This document shows, piece by piece, positions 1 through 4,935 of a DNA stretch of 5,149 bases. Within the stretch, counting starts at the first letter, position 1. Each line of letters starts with the position of its first letter. Source of the stretch: Desulfobacterales bacterium (GTDB lineage Bacteria > Desulfobacterota > Desulfobacteria > Desulfobacterales > UBA5852); the NCBI GenBank assembly GCA_016735415.1, contig JAERRP010000157.1, forward strand, positions 1 to 5,149. Direction: 5' to 3'. Made by a program: the position numbers and the translations under genes. The notes below the pieces were generated by a model. It was given only the letters and a program-made list of their open reading frames with translations. It was not told the DNA's origin and made no database searches.

Positions 1-324
1 GATGGTAACGGCGGCCAGGGCGTCGTCCATCGGGGTGACCGCATGCCCGAAACGCCGGATACCCCTGCGCTCCCCCAGGGCCGCATCCAGCATTTCGCCC
101 AGAACGAGACCGACATCCTCGACGGTATGGTGAAAATCCACATCAATATCCCCCTGGGCCGCAAGGGTCAGATCGAGAAAGCCGTGGGCCCCCATCAGGG
201 TGAGCATGTGATTGAAAAAACCGATGCCGGTCTGGATCTTGGTTGCGCCGCGGCCGTCGATGTTCAAACGGGCCGTGATGCGCGTCTCCTGGGTGATGCG
301 TTCAAGCTCGGCGGTACGTTTCAT
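1..324 (-). CDS. hisB: Imidazoleglycerol-phosphate dehydratase, N-terminal part (runs off left edge)
   Basis: Reading the minus strand from 324 gives 108 uninterrupted codons of imidazoleglycerol-phosphate dehydratase. This cytoplasmic Mn-dependent enzyme converts imidazole glycerol phosphate to imidazole acetol phosphate in histidine synthesis. Visible family motifs are TGIGFFNHML (residues 32-41, with His39), the metal-binding DFHHTVEDVG (63-72, His65, His66, Glu69, Asp70), the RRFG segment (90-93) and PMDDAL (98-103). The protein begins directly in the dehydratase domain, so it is the monofunctional form, not the fused phosphatase-dehydratase of enteric bacteria. The family is usually about 195 residues, so roughly the last 45% lies outside the window. 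I chose ATG 324 because AAGGA lies 7 bases upstream. In-frame ATGs at 339 and 357 would add 5 or 11 residues but lack a good ribosome site. Asn38 stands where many homologues have Asp, a position I recall as variable. Identification is secure. Confidence 0.96.
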   Translation of the reverse strand, partial: MKRTAELERITQETRITARLNIDGRGATKIQTGIGFFNHMLTLMGAHGFLDLTLAAQGDIDVDFHHTVEDVGLVLGEMLDAALGERRGIRRFGHAVTPMDDALAAVTI

Positions 325-365
325 CCCCTTGTCCTTCATGTCGATGGTCGTTAGCATTTCCAAAT

Positions 366-393
366 TTGATCTGAAGGCTGAATTTAGTACAAT
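366..393 (+). promoter_or_regulatory. Candidate sigma70 promoter for the SHMT-like gene
   Basis: TTGATC (366-371) and TACAAT (388-393) are separated by 16 bases. The -10 box differs from TATAAT at one position; the -35 box matches 4 of 6. The predicted start near 400 leaves a leader of about 65 bases before ATG 467. No obvious operator or riboswitch is seen in the leader. Confidence 0.35.
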
Positions 394-413
394 GGATAAA
401 AACAACAAGTCAA
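384..413 (-). promoter_or_regulatory. Candidate sigma70 promoter for hisB
   Basis: On the minus strand, TTGACT (413-408) is followed after 18 bases by TACTAA (389-384). The -35 box matches consensus at 5 of 6 positions; the -10 box is weak. Transcription would start near 377, about 50 bases before the hisB ATG. It overlaps the candidate promoter of the divergent gene. Assigned by eye only. Confidence 0.3.
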
Positions 414-466
414 GGGAGCAGATCCATCCCATCTTCTTCCAACGATAGTAAAAACCGGAGGCCCCT

Positions 467-1702
467 ATGTCGGCATTATCGATAAACGACCCCGAGGTCG
501 CCGCCCTGGTCGCGGCGGAAGCACAACGATTGAAAACCACGATCGATCTGATCGCCGCCGAAAACCATCCCCGGCCGGGCATTCTCGAGGCCCAGGGGTC
601 GGTCTTTGCCGTAAAGGCCGCCGAAGGTTATCCCGCTGCCCGTTATCACGCCGGCTGCGCTCATGCCGACGCGCTGGAGAATCTGGCGATTCAACGCTGC
701 CGGTCGCTCTTCGGGGCCGATCATGCCAACGTACAACCCCACAGCGGTGTTTCGGCCAACTGGGCGGTTTACTTCGCGGTCCTCTCACCGGGAGACCGCA
801 TTCTCTCGATGCGGCTTTCCCACGGTGGTCATCTTTCCCACGGCGCGGCGGCTTCCGCCACCAGTCGCTGTTTCCGCTTCGAGCATTACGGGGTGGATCC
901 GACAACCGAAACCATCGACTATGCCGCCGTGTCCCGAATCGCCGCCCAGACAAGGCCCCGGATGCTTGTGGCCGGGGCCAGCGCCTACCCCCGTTTGATC
1001 GACTATGCCCAACTGGCTGCCATCGCCGCCGAAGTATCGGCCTATTTTCTGGTGGACATGGCCCATATCGCCGGTCTGGTCGCCGCCGGCGTCATCCCCA
1101 GCCCGGTGCCGCACGCCGATTTTGTAACCTTCACGACCTATAAAACCATGGCCGGCAGTCGCGGCGGGGTTATCCTGAGCCGGGACTGTTTTCGAAAGCA
1201 AATCGACCGCAGTGTGTTTCCCGGCTGCCAGGGAACGCCGGCCTTGAACATGGTGGCCGCCAAAGCCGTCTGTTTCAAACTGGCGGCCCACGCGAATTTC
1301 CGGTCCCTTCAAAAGCAACCCGTTGCCAACGCCCGCCACATGGGCAGGGCTCTTAAGCTGCGCGGCTACCGACTTGTCACCGGCGGGACCGACAACCACC
1401 TCGTATTGATCGACCTGCGCCCCCGTGGCCTCAGCGGCGAACAGGCGGAAAAGGCCCTCGCATCGGTCGGCCTGATCGCCAACCGCAACCCGATTCCCTT
1501 CGACGGCACCGATCCCGACCACGCGGGTGGATTGCGCCTCGGCACGCCGGCCATCACCGCCCGCGGCATGCAGGACGACGAGGTTGCGCTTATCGTCGAC
1601 TGGATTGACCATCTATTGAAGCAACCGGGCAACGACGGGATTCGCCAATCCGTTGCGGCAGGCGTTGTGGATCTGTGCCGTCGTTTTCCGTTGCCGCAAT
1701 AA
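467..1702 (+). CDS. Serine hydroxymethyltransferase-family PLP enzyme, divergent paralog
   Basis: The 411-residue protein aligns end to end with bacterial SHMT (E. coli GlyA, 417 residues), a fold-type I PLP enzyme that moves one carbon between serine/glycine and tetrahydrofolate. Shared landmarks are EAQGSV (41-46), EGYP (53-56), ANVQPHSG (87-94), SHGGHLSHG (118-126), VDMAHIAGLVAAG (196-208), the PLP lysine Lys226, GGTDNHL (306-312) and GLRLGTPAITARG (355-367) with the carboxylate-binding Arg357. Asp197, His122 and His200 are kept. By my alignment, several usually fixed residues differ from E. coli: Ser35 to Ala31, Tyr55 to Ala51, Tyr65 to His61, Ser99 to Val95, His228 to Tyr225 and Gly263 to Thr257. 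Family membership is certain, but ordinary folate-dependent SHMT activity is doubtful; an aldolase or a hydroxymethyl transfer with another substrate is possible (inference). GGAGG at 457-461 precedes the ATG by 5 bases, and an in-frame TAA at 449 fixes the start. It is divergent from hisB and appears to be transcribed alone. Confidence 0.9.
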   Translation: MSALSINDPEVAALVAAEAQRLKTTIDLIAAENHPRPGILEAQGSVFAVKAAEGYPAARYHAGCAHADALENLAIQRCRSLFGADHANVQPHSGVSANWAVYFAVLSPGDRILSMRLSHGGHLSHGAAASATSRCFRFEHYGVDPTTETIDYAAVSRIAAQTRPRMLVAGASAYPRLIDYAQLAAIAAEVSAYFLVDMAHIAGLVAAGVIPSPVPHADFVTFTTYKTMAGSRGGVILSRDCFRKQIDRSVFPGCQGTPALNMVAAKAVCFKLAAHANFRSLQKQPVANARHMGRALKLRGYRLVTGGTDNHLVLIDLRPRGLSGEQAEKALASVGLIANRNPIPFDGTDPDHAGGLRLGTPAITARGMQDDEVALIVDWIDHLLKQPGNDGIRQSVAAGVVDLCRRFPLPQ

Positions 1703-1951
1703 ATAAACTCGATTTCGCCTGATGATGATAAAGGGTGCTTCAATGCGGGTCGCCCCGCTATGATTCAGGGCCACCGGACTTGATACAAAGGTACGGCAGT
1801 GTTAACAGCAAGACAACATCTCTCCGACGAATAGATCAGCGTTCGCGCAAAAAAAATAAATTCACAATTTTCAGAGTCGAGGACCATGCCCCTGCATCCG
1901 ACATGTCATCTGCCTGCCCCGATCAAGACACCCTGAACCATGAACCTGTGA

Positions 1952-1974
1952 GCGCCGAGCGAGTGGATCGGCGC
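1952..1974. other. Strong GC-rich hairpin
   Basis: GCGCCGA (1952-1958) and TCGGCGC (1968-1974) are perfect inverted repeats of 7 bases around a 9-base loop. No T run follows on the plus strand, and reading the minus strand the bases after the stem are CACAGG, so it is not a canonical intrinsic terminator in either direction. Function unknown. Confidence 0.45.
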
Positions 1975-2158
1975 CGCGTGTTGCCATATCGAGCCGCTGT
2001 AATACGCACCAGACCCATCGGATGTTCACCTCCAATCCAGCCACCCCGTCGTCTACCAGATTGACATCGGTCCGGTAGGACTATCTACCATCTATACAAT
2101 CTATAATCAGTCATTAACTGGTGTGAAATACCTCATCGGTACGAAAAAAGCGCAGATA

Positions 2159-2174
2159 GCGGTGTTGCGGTGTT
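2159..2174. repeat. Two tandem copies of an 8-base unit
   Basis: GCGGTGTT occurs twice head to tail (2159-2166 and 2167-2174) in the AT-rich region upstream of the zinc-ribbon gene. It is short enough to be chance or simple slippage; an operator role is possible but unsupported. Confidence 0.4.
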
Positions 2175-2228
2175 TTGCAAATTGCCACAGAGATGATGAG
2201 AAAGCTGGCACGTTTTCTGCTTTTAAGG

Positions 2229-2246
2229 AAAAAGGGGTTGGCCCCT
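2229..2246 (-). terminator. Possible weak intrinsic terminator for leftward transcription
   Basis: Read on the minus strand, AGGGG (2246-2242), a CCAA loop and CCCCT (2237-2233) form a 5-bp stem that runs directly into five T residues (2233-2229). That is the layout of a Rho-independent terminator, but the stem is short. No minus-strand gene ends here, so it could only stop antisense transcription or be accidental. Confidence 0.25.
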
Positions 2247-2305
2247 CAGTGAGCACTAATTCAATGACGACAATCAAATTCAATTACGCCTAATAGGGAA
2301 AACCC

Positions 2306-2581
2306 ATGCACCAACCCATTGCCCGGGAAAATGACTTCGATCAGGGTCGACAATTGAAATCCGAACACAAACCTTCAACCTGTCCATGGTGTGGTTCCCG
2401 GCGAATCGCTATCGTTTTGGGCGGCATGCCTGTGTATATCCCTGAGCTGGAAAATGACCTGGACAGCGGCCAATCGGAAACCGGCAATGGGTCTAACGCA
2501 AAGAATACGCCGTCCTGGCAGTGCACCGAATGCGGCGCACAATTTTTCCGTGAACCGCAATTGCTTGAAAAAAAAACCTGA
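2306..2581 (+). CDS. Small zinc-ribbon protein of unknown function
   Basis: The 91-residue protein has two cysteine pairs, CPWCGS (Cys26, Cys29) and CTECG (Cys73, Cys76), spaced as in a zinc ribbon that binds one metal ion. The layout CPxCGS, then a Gly-Met-Pro turn (40-42), an acidic stretch (47-58), then PSWQCTECGAQF (69-80) resembles a group of small uncharacterised bacterial zinc-ribbon proteins that I recall only as a pattern. The middle of this one is polar and Gly/Asn-rich (54-67) and lacks the Gly-Gly-Cys element I expect there. No signal peptide or membrane segment is visible, so it should be cytoplasmic; nucleic-acid or protein binding would be a guess. AGGGA at 2295-2299 lies 6 bases before the ATG, and an in-frame TAG at 2294 prevents an earlier start. 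Gaps of 600 and 400 bases flank it, so it is probably transcribed alone. Confidence 0.75.
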   Translation: MHQPIARENDFDQGRQLKSEHKPSTCPWCGSRRIAIVLGGMPVYIPELENDLDSGQSETGNGSNAKNTPSWQCTECGAQFFREPQLLEKKT

Positions 2582-2696
2582 GGCCACCTCTCAGCCACCC
2601 TCCTTCCAGGAAACCACCTCAAATAATAATATAGCCTGCTGTATTTCTTTCAGTAAATATCACTCTTCAAGCCGTCGGCTAAATAGACGAAACGTC

Positions 2697-2757
2697 GTCA
2701 TGCCGAACGTATCCGGCATCCATCCCTCACCTGGATTCCGACTTTCGCCGGAATGCC
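2697..2757. repeat. REP-like intergenic palindromic repeat, two hairpin arms
   Basis: The right arm (2732-2757) is a variant of a sequence type that I recall as very common between proteobacterial genes, built on ATTCCG...TTTCG...CGGAAT. Its minus-strand translation contains IPAKVGIQ, close to the recurrent artefact peptide IPAKAGIQ. The left arm (2697-2722) is an inverted, diverged copy: 16 of 26 positions agree with the reverse complement of the right arm. Each arm folds on itself: ATGCCG (2700-2705) with CGGCAT (2714-2719), and ATTCCG (2735-2740) with CGGAAT (2749-2754). Where the arms differ inside the stem, T-A has become G-C on both sides, so pairing is kept. Such elements are non-coding and usually multicopy. 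Confidence 0.7.
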
Positions 2758-2759
2758 AA

Positions 2760-2862
2760 CCCGCCGGCCGGCGCAACATTGCCCAAAGTCCGTTGCTTCA
2801 ATCGACCCGGCCGTGTACCCGTTTTGGACAAGTGGGATAAACCTCCACCATCTGCCGGCGGG
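2760..2862. other. Inverted repeats that could fold as a long stem-loop
   Basis: CCCGCCGGC (2760-2768) is the exact reverse complement of GCCGGCGGG (2854-2862). Inside, CCCA (2782-2785) can pair with TGGG (2833-2836) and GTCC (2788-2791) with GGAC (2826-2829), in nested order. The left outer arm also lies inside a perfect 12-base palindrome (2762-2773), which would compete with this fold. The segment starts 3 bases after the repeat at 2697-2757 and ends 119 bases before the kinase ATG. It may be an extension of the repeat or a structured RNA leader; chance pairing in GC-rich DNA is not excluded. Confidence 0.3.
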
Positions 2863-2981
2863 AGCCTCCGATGCCCTGAAAATCATTTCGGTTTTGCAAG
2901 TGATCTTGCGAACGGGGATGAATTGAGCTAGAACGCTTCACAATCAATCGCTTGCCAGGTGAACTCAACCGGGAGGGCTGA

Positions 2982-4373
2982 ATGAAAGTTATCAAAGTCG
3001 GCGGCGGATGCCTGAAAGGCCCCAAAACCATAGCTGAAATTGTAACGCTGATGGCCCATCGCGGCCGGGGCCATGTTTTCGTGGTATCGGCCTTGAACGG
3101 CATCACGGATTTGCTGATCGACAGCATGTCGACGGCCTTGATGGACGAAGAGGCCATCCCCGGCCTGATTGGCCGCCTGAAATCCCGCCATCGCCAGGTC
3201 GCCCGCCATATCGTCCAGGATAAATCGGCTTTGAAAACCTACGATCGCGATCTGAACAAGAGCCTGAGCCGACTGGAACGCCTCTTTTACGGGTTGAACT
3301 TTACCCGCGAGATCACGCCCCGCTTAACGGACGTGACCAGCAGCTTTGGTGAACGGCTCGCGGCCCAGCTTCTATCTGCCGCCCTGCGCAGCCGCGGCCT
3401 TTCCGCGACCTACCGGCTGCCGCATAAAATAGGCCTTATCACCGACGGAAAATTCGGCGATGCCACCGCCGATTTGACCAAAACCCGCCGCAACTTCAAA
3501 CATCACCTGGCACCCCTGCTGGGTGAAGATAAAATTCTTTTTGTGCCCGGCTTTTTCGGGGTCAGCGCAGACGGCGACATCACCACTTTCGGCCGCGGCG
3601 GGAGCGACTATTCCGCCGCCGTTGCGGCCGTTGCCCTGAAAGCCGAGGTACTCGAAATCTGGAAGGACACGGACGGTTTTATGAGCGCCGATCCGCAACT
3701 GGTGCCCGAAGCCGAACTCATCCCGGTGCTCTCCTACGAAGAAGCGGCTGAACTGGCCTATTTCGGCGCCAAAATCCTGCACCCCCGCACGGTCGAACCG
3801 GCCCGCCAGAAAAGAATGAAAATCACCATCAAAAACACGCTCAGGCCGGATGCCCCCGGCAGCGAAATCAGAGCGCGCAGCCCGCGAACCGGACGCATCA
3901 TCAAAAGCGTGGCCCACGACTGCGATATCGGCATTCTCAAGGTGCATGCCTCCGGCGTCGGCGCCCGGCCGGGTATCCTGGGGCAGGTGTCCGGTGCGAT
4001 TGCCGCCGGCGGCATCAACATCAAATCCGTCGTCACCTCGCAAACCTGCATCAGTCTGCTCCTGGCCCGCAAGGACCTCGCGCCCGCCCGCGAGGCGCTC
4101 ATGGGCATTCGCCCCCGACCTTACCGTAAAATCGACGCGCTGGCGGACGTGGCCCTGATCGGCATTGTGGGCGACGGCATTCAACACCGGTCAGGTATCG
4201 CGGCGCGCTGTTTCACGGCCGTGGCCAACTGCCGGGTCAACGTGGAAATGATCTCTTTCGGCCCTTCGCGGGCTGCGCTCTATTTTCTGGTGAAAAAGAA
4301 GGATCTGGAAAGTGGGGTCAATGCCATCCACAGCACCTTTTTCAGCACCCCCCGCTGCAACCGGACCGGATAG
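2982..4373 (+). CDS. Aspartate kinase (monofunctional, two ACT-type domains)
   Basis: The 463-residue protein is a cytoplasmic aspartate kinase, which phosphorylates aspartate with ATP to open the lysine, threonine, methionine and diaminopimelate branch. The amino-acid-kinase domain covers about 1-300: VVSALNGITDLL (34-45), SFGERL (121-126, with the conserved Glu124), TFGRGGSDYSAA (202-213), IWKDTDGF (226-233) and AELAYFGAKILHP (257-269). Two ACT regulatory domains follow (about 316-375 and 390-452), the first with GARPGILG and GGINIKSVVTS, the second with NVEMISFGPS. Length and layout match the LysC/AKIII type (E. coli LysC, 449 residues), with no fused homoserine dehydrogenase. The N-terminal motif is KVGGGCL (5-11) instead of the usual KFGGTS; Lys5 is kept. 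Feedback control by an end-product amino acid is expected from the ACT domains, but which one cannot be read. GGAGGG (2972-2977) lies 4 bases before the ATG, and an in-frame TGA abuts that ATG, fixing the start. It is not adjacent to other lysine or threonine genes here, so lysC, ask or thrA-like naming stays open. Confidence 0.93.
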   Translation: MKVIKVGGGCLKGPKTIAEIVTLMAHRGRGHVFVVSALNGITDLLIDSMSTALMDEEAIPGLIGRLKSRHRQVARHIVQDKSALKTYDRDLNKSLSRLERLFYGLNFTREITPRLTDVTSSFGERLAAQLLSAALRSRGLSATYRLPHKIGLITDGKFGDATADLTKTRRNFKHHLAPLLGEDKILFVPGFFGVSADGDITTFGRGGSDYSAAVAAVALKAEVLEIWKDTDGFMSADPQLVPEAELIPVLSYEEAAELAYFGAKILHPRTVEPARQKRMKITIKNTLRPDAPGSEIRARSPRTGRIIKSVAHDCDIGILKVHASGVGARPGILGQVSGAIAAGGINIKSVVTSQTCISLLLARKDLAPAREALMGIRPRPYRKIDALADVALIGIVGDGIQHRSGIAARCFTAVANCRVNVEMISFGPSRAALYFLVKKKDLESGVNAIHSTFFSTPRCNRTG

Positions 4374-4381
4374 GATATCAG

Positions 4382-4402
4382 CCCCGGAATTAATGCCAGG
4401 GG
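4382..4402 (+). terminator. Weak hairpin after aspartate kinase
   Basis: CCCCGG (4382-4387) pairs with CCAGGGG (4396-4402), with one bulged A and the loop AATTAATG, starting 8 bases after the stop codon. The position suits a terminator, but no T run follows, so intrinsic termination is doubtful. It may instead protect the 3' end of the transcript. Confidence 0.25.
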
Positions 4403-4427
4403 ATGAAAAACAGCACCGATGCGCCAA

Positions 4428-4454
4428 TTGACATCCTCTCCATTCTGGGCTAAT
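4428..4454 (+). promoter_or_regulatory. Candidate promoter for tRNA-Trp
   Basis: A perfect TTGACA (4428-4433) is followed after 15 bases by GCTAAT (4449-4454), with a TG one base before the -10 box (4446-4447) as in extended -10 promoters. Start would be near 4461, about 50 bases before the tRNA. The short spacer is the weak point. The bases after the -10 box are G-rich, as often seen for stable-RNA promoters under stringent control (inference). Confidence 0.4.
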
Positions 4455-4509
4455 GGGAAGCGCACTGACCAGACCACCGGCGCCAGGCCGGCTTTCCGAC
4501 CTAATTTGC

Positions 4510-4586
4510 AGGCCAGTAGCTCTAATTGGTAGAGCATCGGACTCCAAATCCGAGGGTTGGGGGTTCGAATCCCTCCTGGCCTGCCA
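4510..4586 (+). tRNA. tRNA-Trp, anticodon CCA
   Basis: A complete 77-base cloverleaf can be drawn. The acceptor stem AGGCCAG (4510-4516) pairs with CTGGCCT over 7 bp, followed by discriminator G4583 and an encoded CCA (4584-4586). The D stem is GCTC/GAGC. The anticodon stem TCGGA/TCCGA encloses CTCCAAA, giving anticodon CCA at 4544-4546, which reads UGG (Trp). The T arm has loop TTCGAAT and stem GGGGG/CCCTC with one G-T pair. In many bacteria tRNA-Trp sits before secE and nusG; here no such gene follows within 560 bases, so this copy stands alone. Confidence 0.97.
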
Positions 4587-4935
4587 TTTCAACCCCTTTT
4601 ATCATCAAAGAAGATTTCCAGGGATACAATCCTTTCAACACCTTCACGATCCGGGTCCACACCCTGGAACGCAATCGCGACTTCTCCCTCGTCTTTACGT
4701 CGAACAGGGCCTTCGCATGGTTCGGTTTTGACCCGGCCGCAGGGCCACCGCCTTCGACCACCCGGGCATCCTTCCAGGCATCTGTCAGAAATCAATAGAT
4801 TTACAATAATACCAAACTCTTGTCTGATTTGGATACATTGAAATAATCGCGATTTTCAGGTAAGATGGCAAACATGTGGATGGGGCATCCGGTTTTCTTT
4901 CAAGGACGATCGTCTGTGTGCATCGAGGGGTATTC
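4587..4935. other. 350-bp gap after tRNA-Trp without a supported gene
   Basis: The GC-rich part (4587-4797) is open on both strands, but every such frame either begins inside the tRNA or lacks a ribosome site, and none shows a recognisable motif. The part from 4798 is AT-rich and carries the candidate promoter of the next gene and a perfect 10-base palindrome, GACGATCGTC (4905-4914). No integrase gene or repeat of the tRNA 3' end was seen, so there is no sign of an element integrated at this tRNA. Confidence 0.5.
4838..4866 (+). promoter_or_regulatory. Candidate sigma70 promoter for the secreted-protein gene
   Basis: TTGAAA (4838-4843) and TAAGAT (4861-4866) are separated by exactly 17 bases and match consensus at 5 and 4 of 6 positions. 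Start would be near 4873, about 60 bases before ATG 4936. An overlapping alternative is TTGTCT (4820-4825) with AATAAT (4842-4847), spacer 16. Confidence 0.4.

Larger units (their letters stand above)
1703..2305. other. 600-bp intergenic stretch without a supported gene
   Basis: No reading frame here looks like a protein. The longest plus-strand one (GTG 1735 to 2064) has no ribosome site, ends in a low-complexity Arg/Pro-rich tail and shows no motif. The left part holds a small hairpin (GCGGG 1745-1749 with CCCGC 1754-1758, no T run) that might end the SHMT-like transcript. A stronger hairpin lies at 1952-1974. From about 2080 the DNA becomes AT-rich, with a perfect TTGACA at 2061-2066 and a perfect TATAAT at 2102-2107; these are 35 bases apart, so they do not form one promoter. 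A small RNA or the remains of a decayed gene are possible but not shown. Confidence 0.5.
2582..2981. other. 400-bp intergenic stretch upstream of aspartate kinase
   Basis: No gene is supported. The stretch contains a dispersed-type double hairpin repeat (2697-2757), a GC-rich inverted repeat enclosing about 85 bases (2760-2862), and a further hairpin: TTTGCAAG (2893-2900) pairs with CTTGCGAA (2905-2912) around TGAT, with one G-T pair. No lysine riboswitch core could be recognised by eye, and no clear leader-peptide attenuator with runs of Lys or Thr codons is present. A convincing promoter for the kinase was not found; TTGCAA at 2894-2899 is the only weak -35 candidate. Confidence 0.5.

Noticed and set aside
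43..354. Open plus-strand frame of 103 codons at the left end
   Set aside because: It is the shadow of hisB, which shows clear dehydratase motifs on the minus strand.
465..1743. Several long open frames on both strands overlapping the SHMT-like gene, including 275 minus-strand codons at 785-1612
   Set aside because: They follow from the GC-rich third codon positions of the real gene and show no motif or ribosome site.
1735..2064. 109-codon plus-strand frame starting with GTG
   Set aside because: It has no Shine-Dalgarno site, an improbable Arg/Pro-rich composition and no recognisable domain.
2698..2886. 62-codon minus-strand frame containing IPAKVGIQ
   Set aside because: This peptide is a translation of the palindromic repeat and a known type of annotation artefact.
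2760..2981. Lysine riboswitch upstream of the aspartate kinase
   Set aside because: I looked for the conserved core segments by eye and did not find them; a covariance-model search would be decisive.
3372..4187. 271-codon minus-strand frame inside the aspartate kinase gene
   Set aside because: It is a shadow of the kinase, whose motifs are unambiguous on the plus strand.
4191..4592. Minus-strand frame with RRDSNPQPSDLESDALP
   Set aside because: This is a classic spurious translation of the antisense strand of a tRNA; the frame also overlaps the kinase end.
4522..4761. Minus-strand frame ending in GQEGFEPPTLGFGVRCSTN
   Set aside because: The same kind of tRNA-antisense artefact; the rest of the frame has no motif.
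4526..4798. Plus-strand frames that start inside tRNA-Trp and run into the gap
   Set aside because: Starting inside a structural RNA gene makes translation implausible, and no ribosome site or domain is present.
4510..4935. tRNA-Trp as an integration site for a mobile element
   Set aside because: No integrase gene and no second copy of the tRNA 3' end were found in the window.
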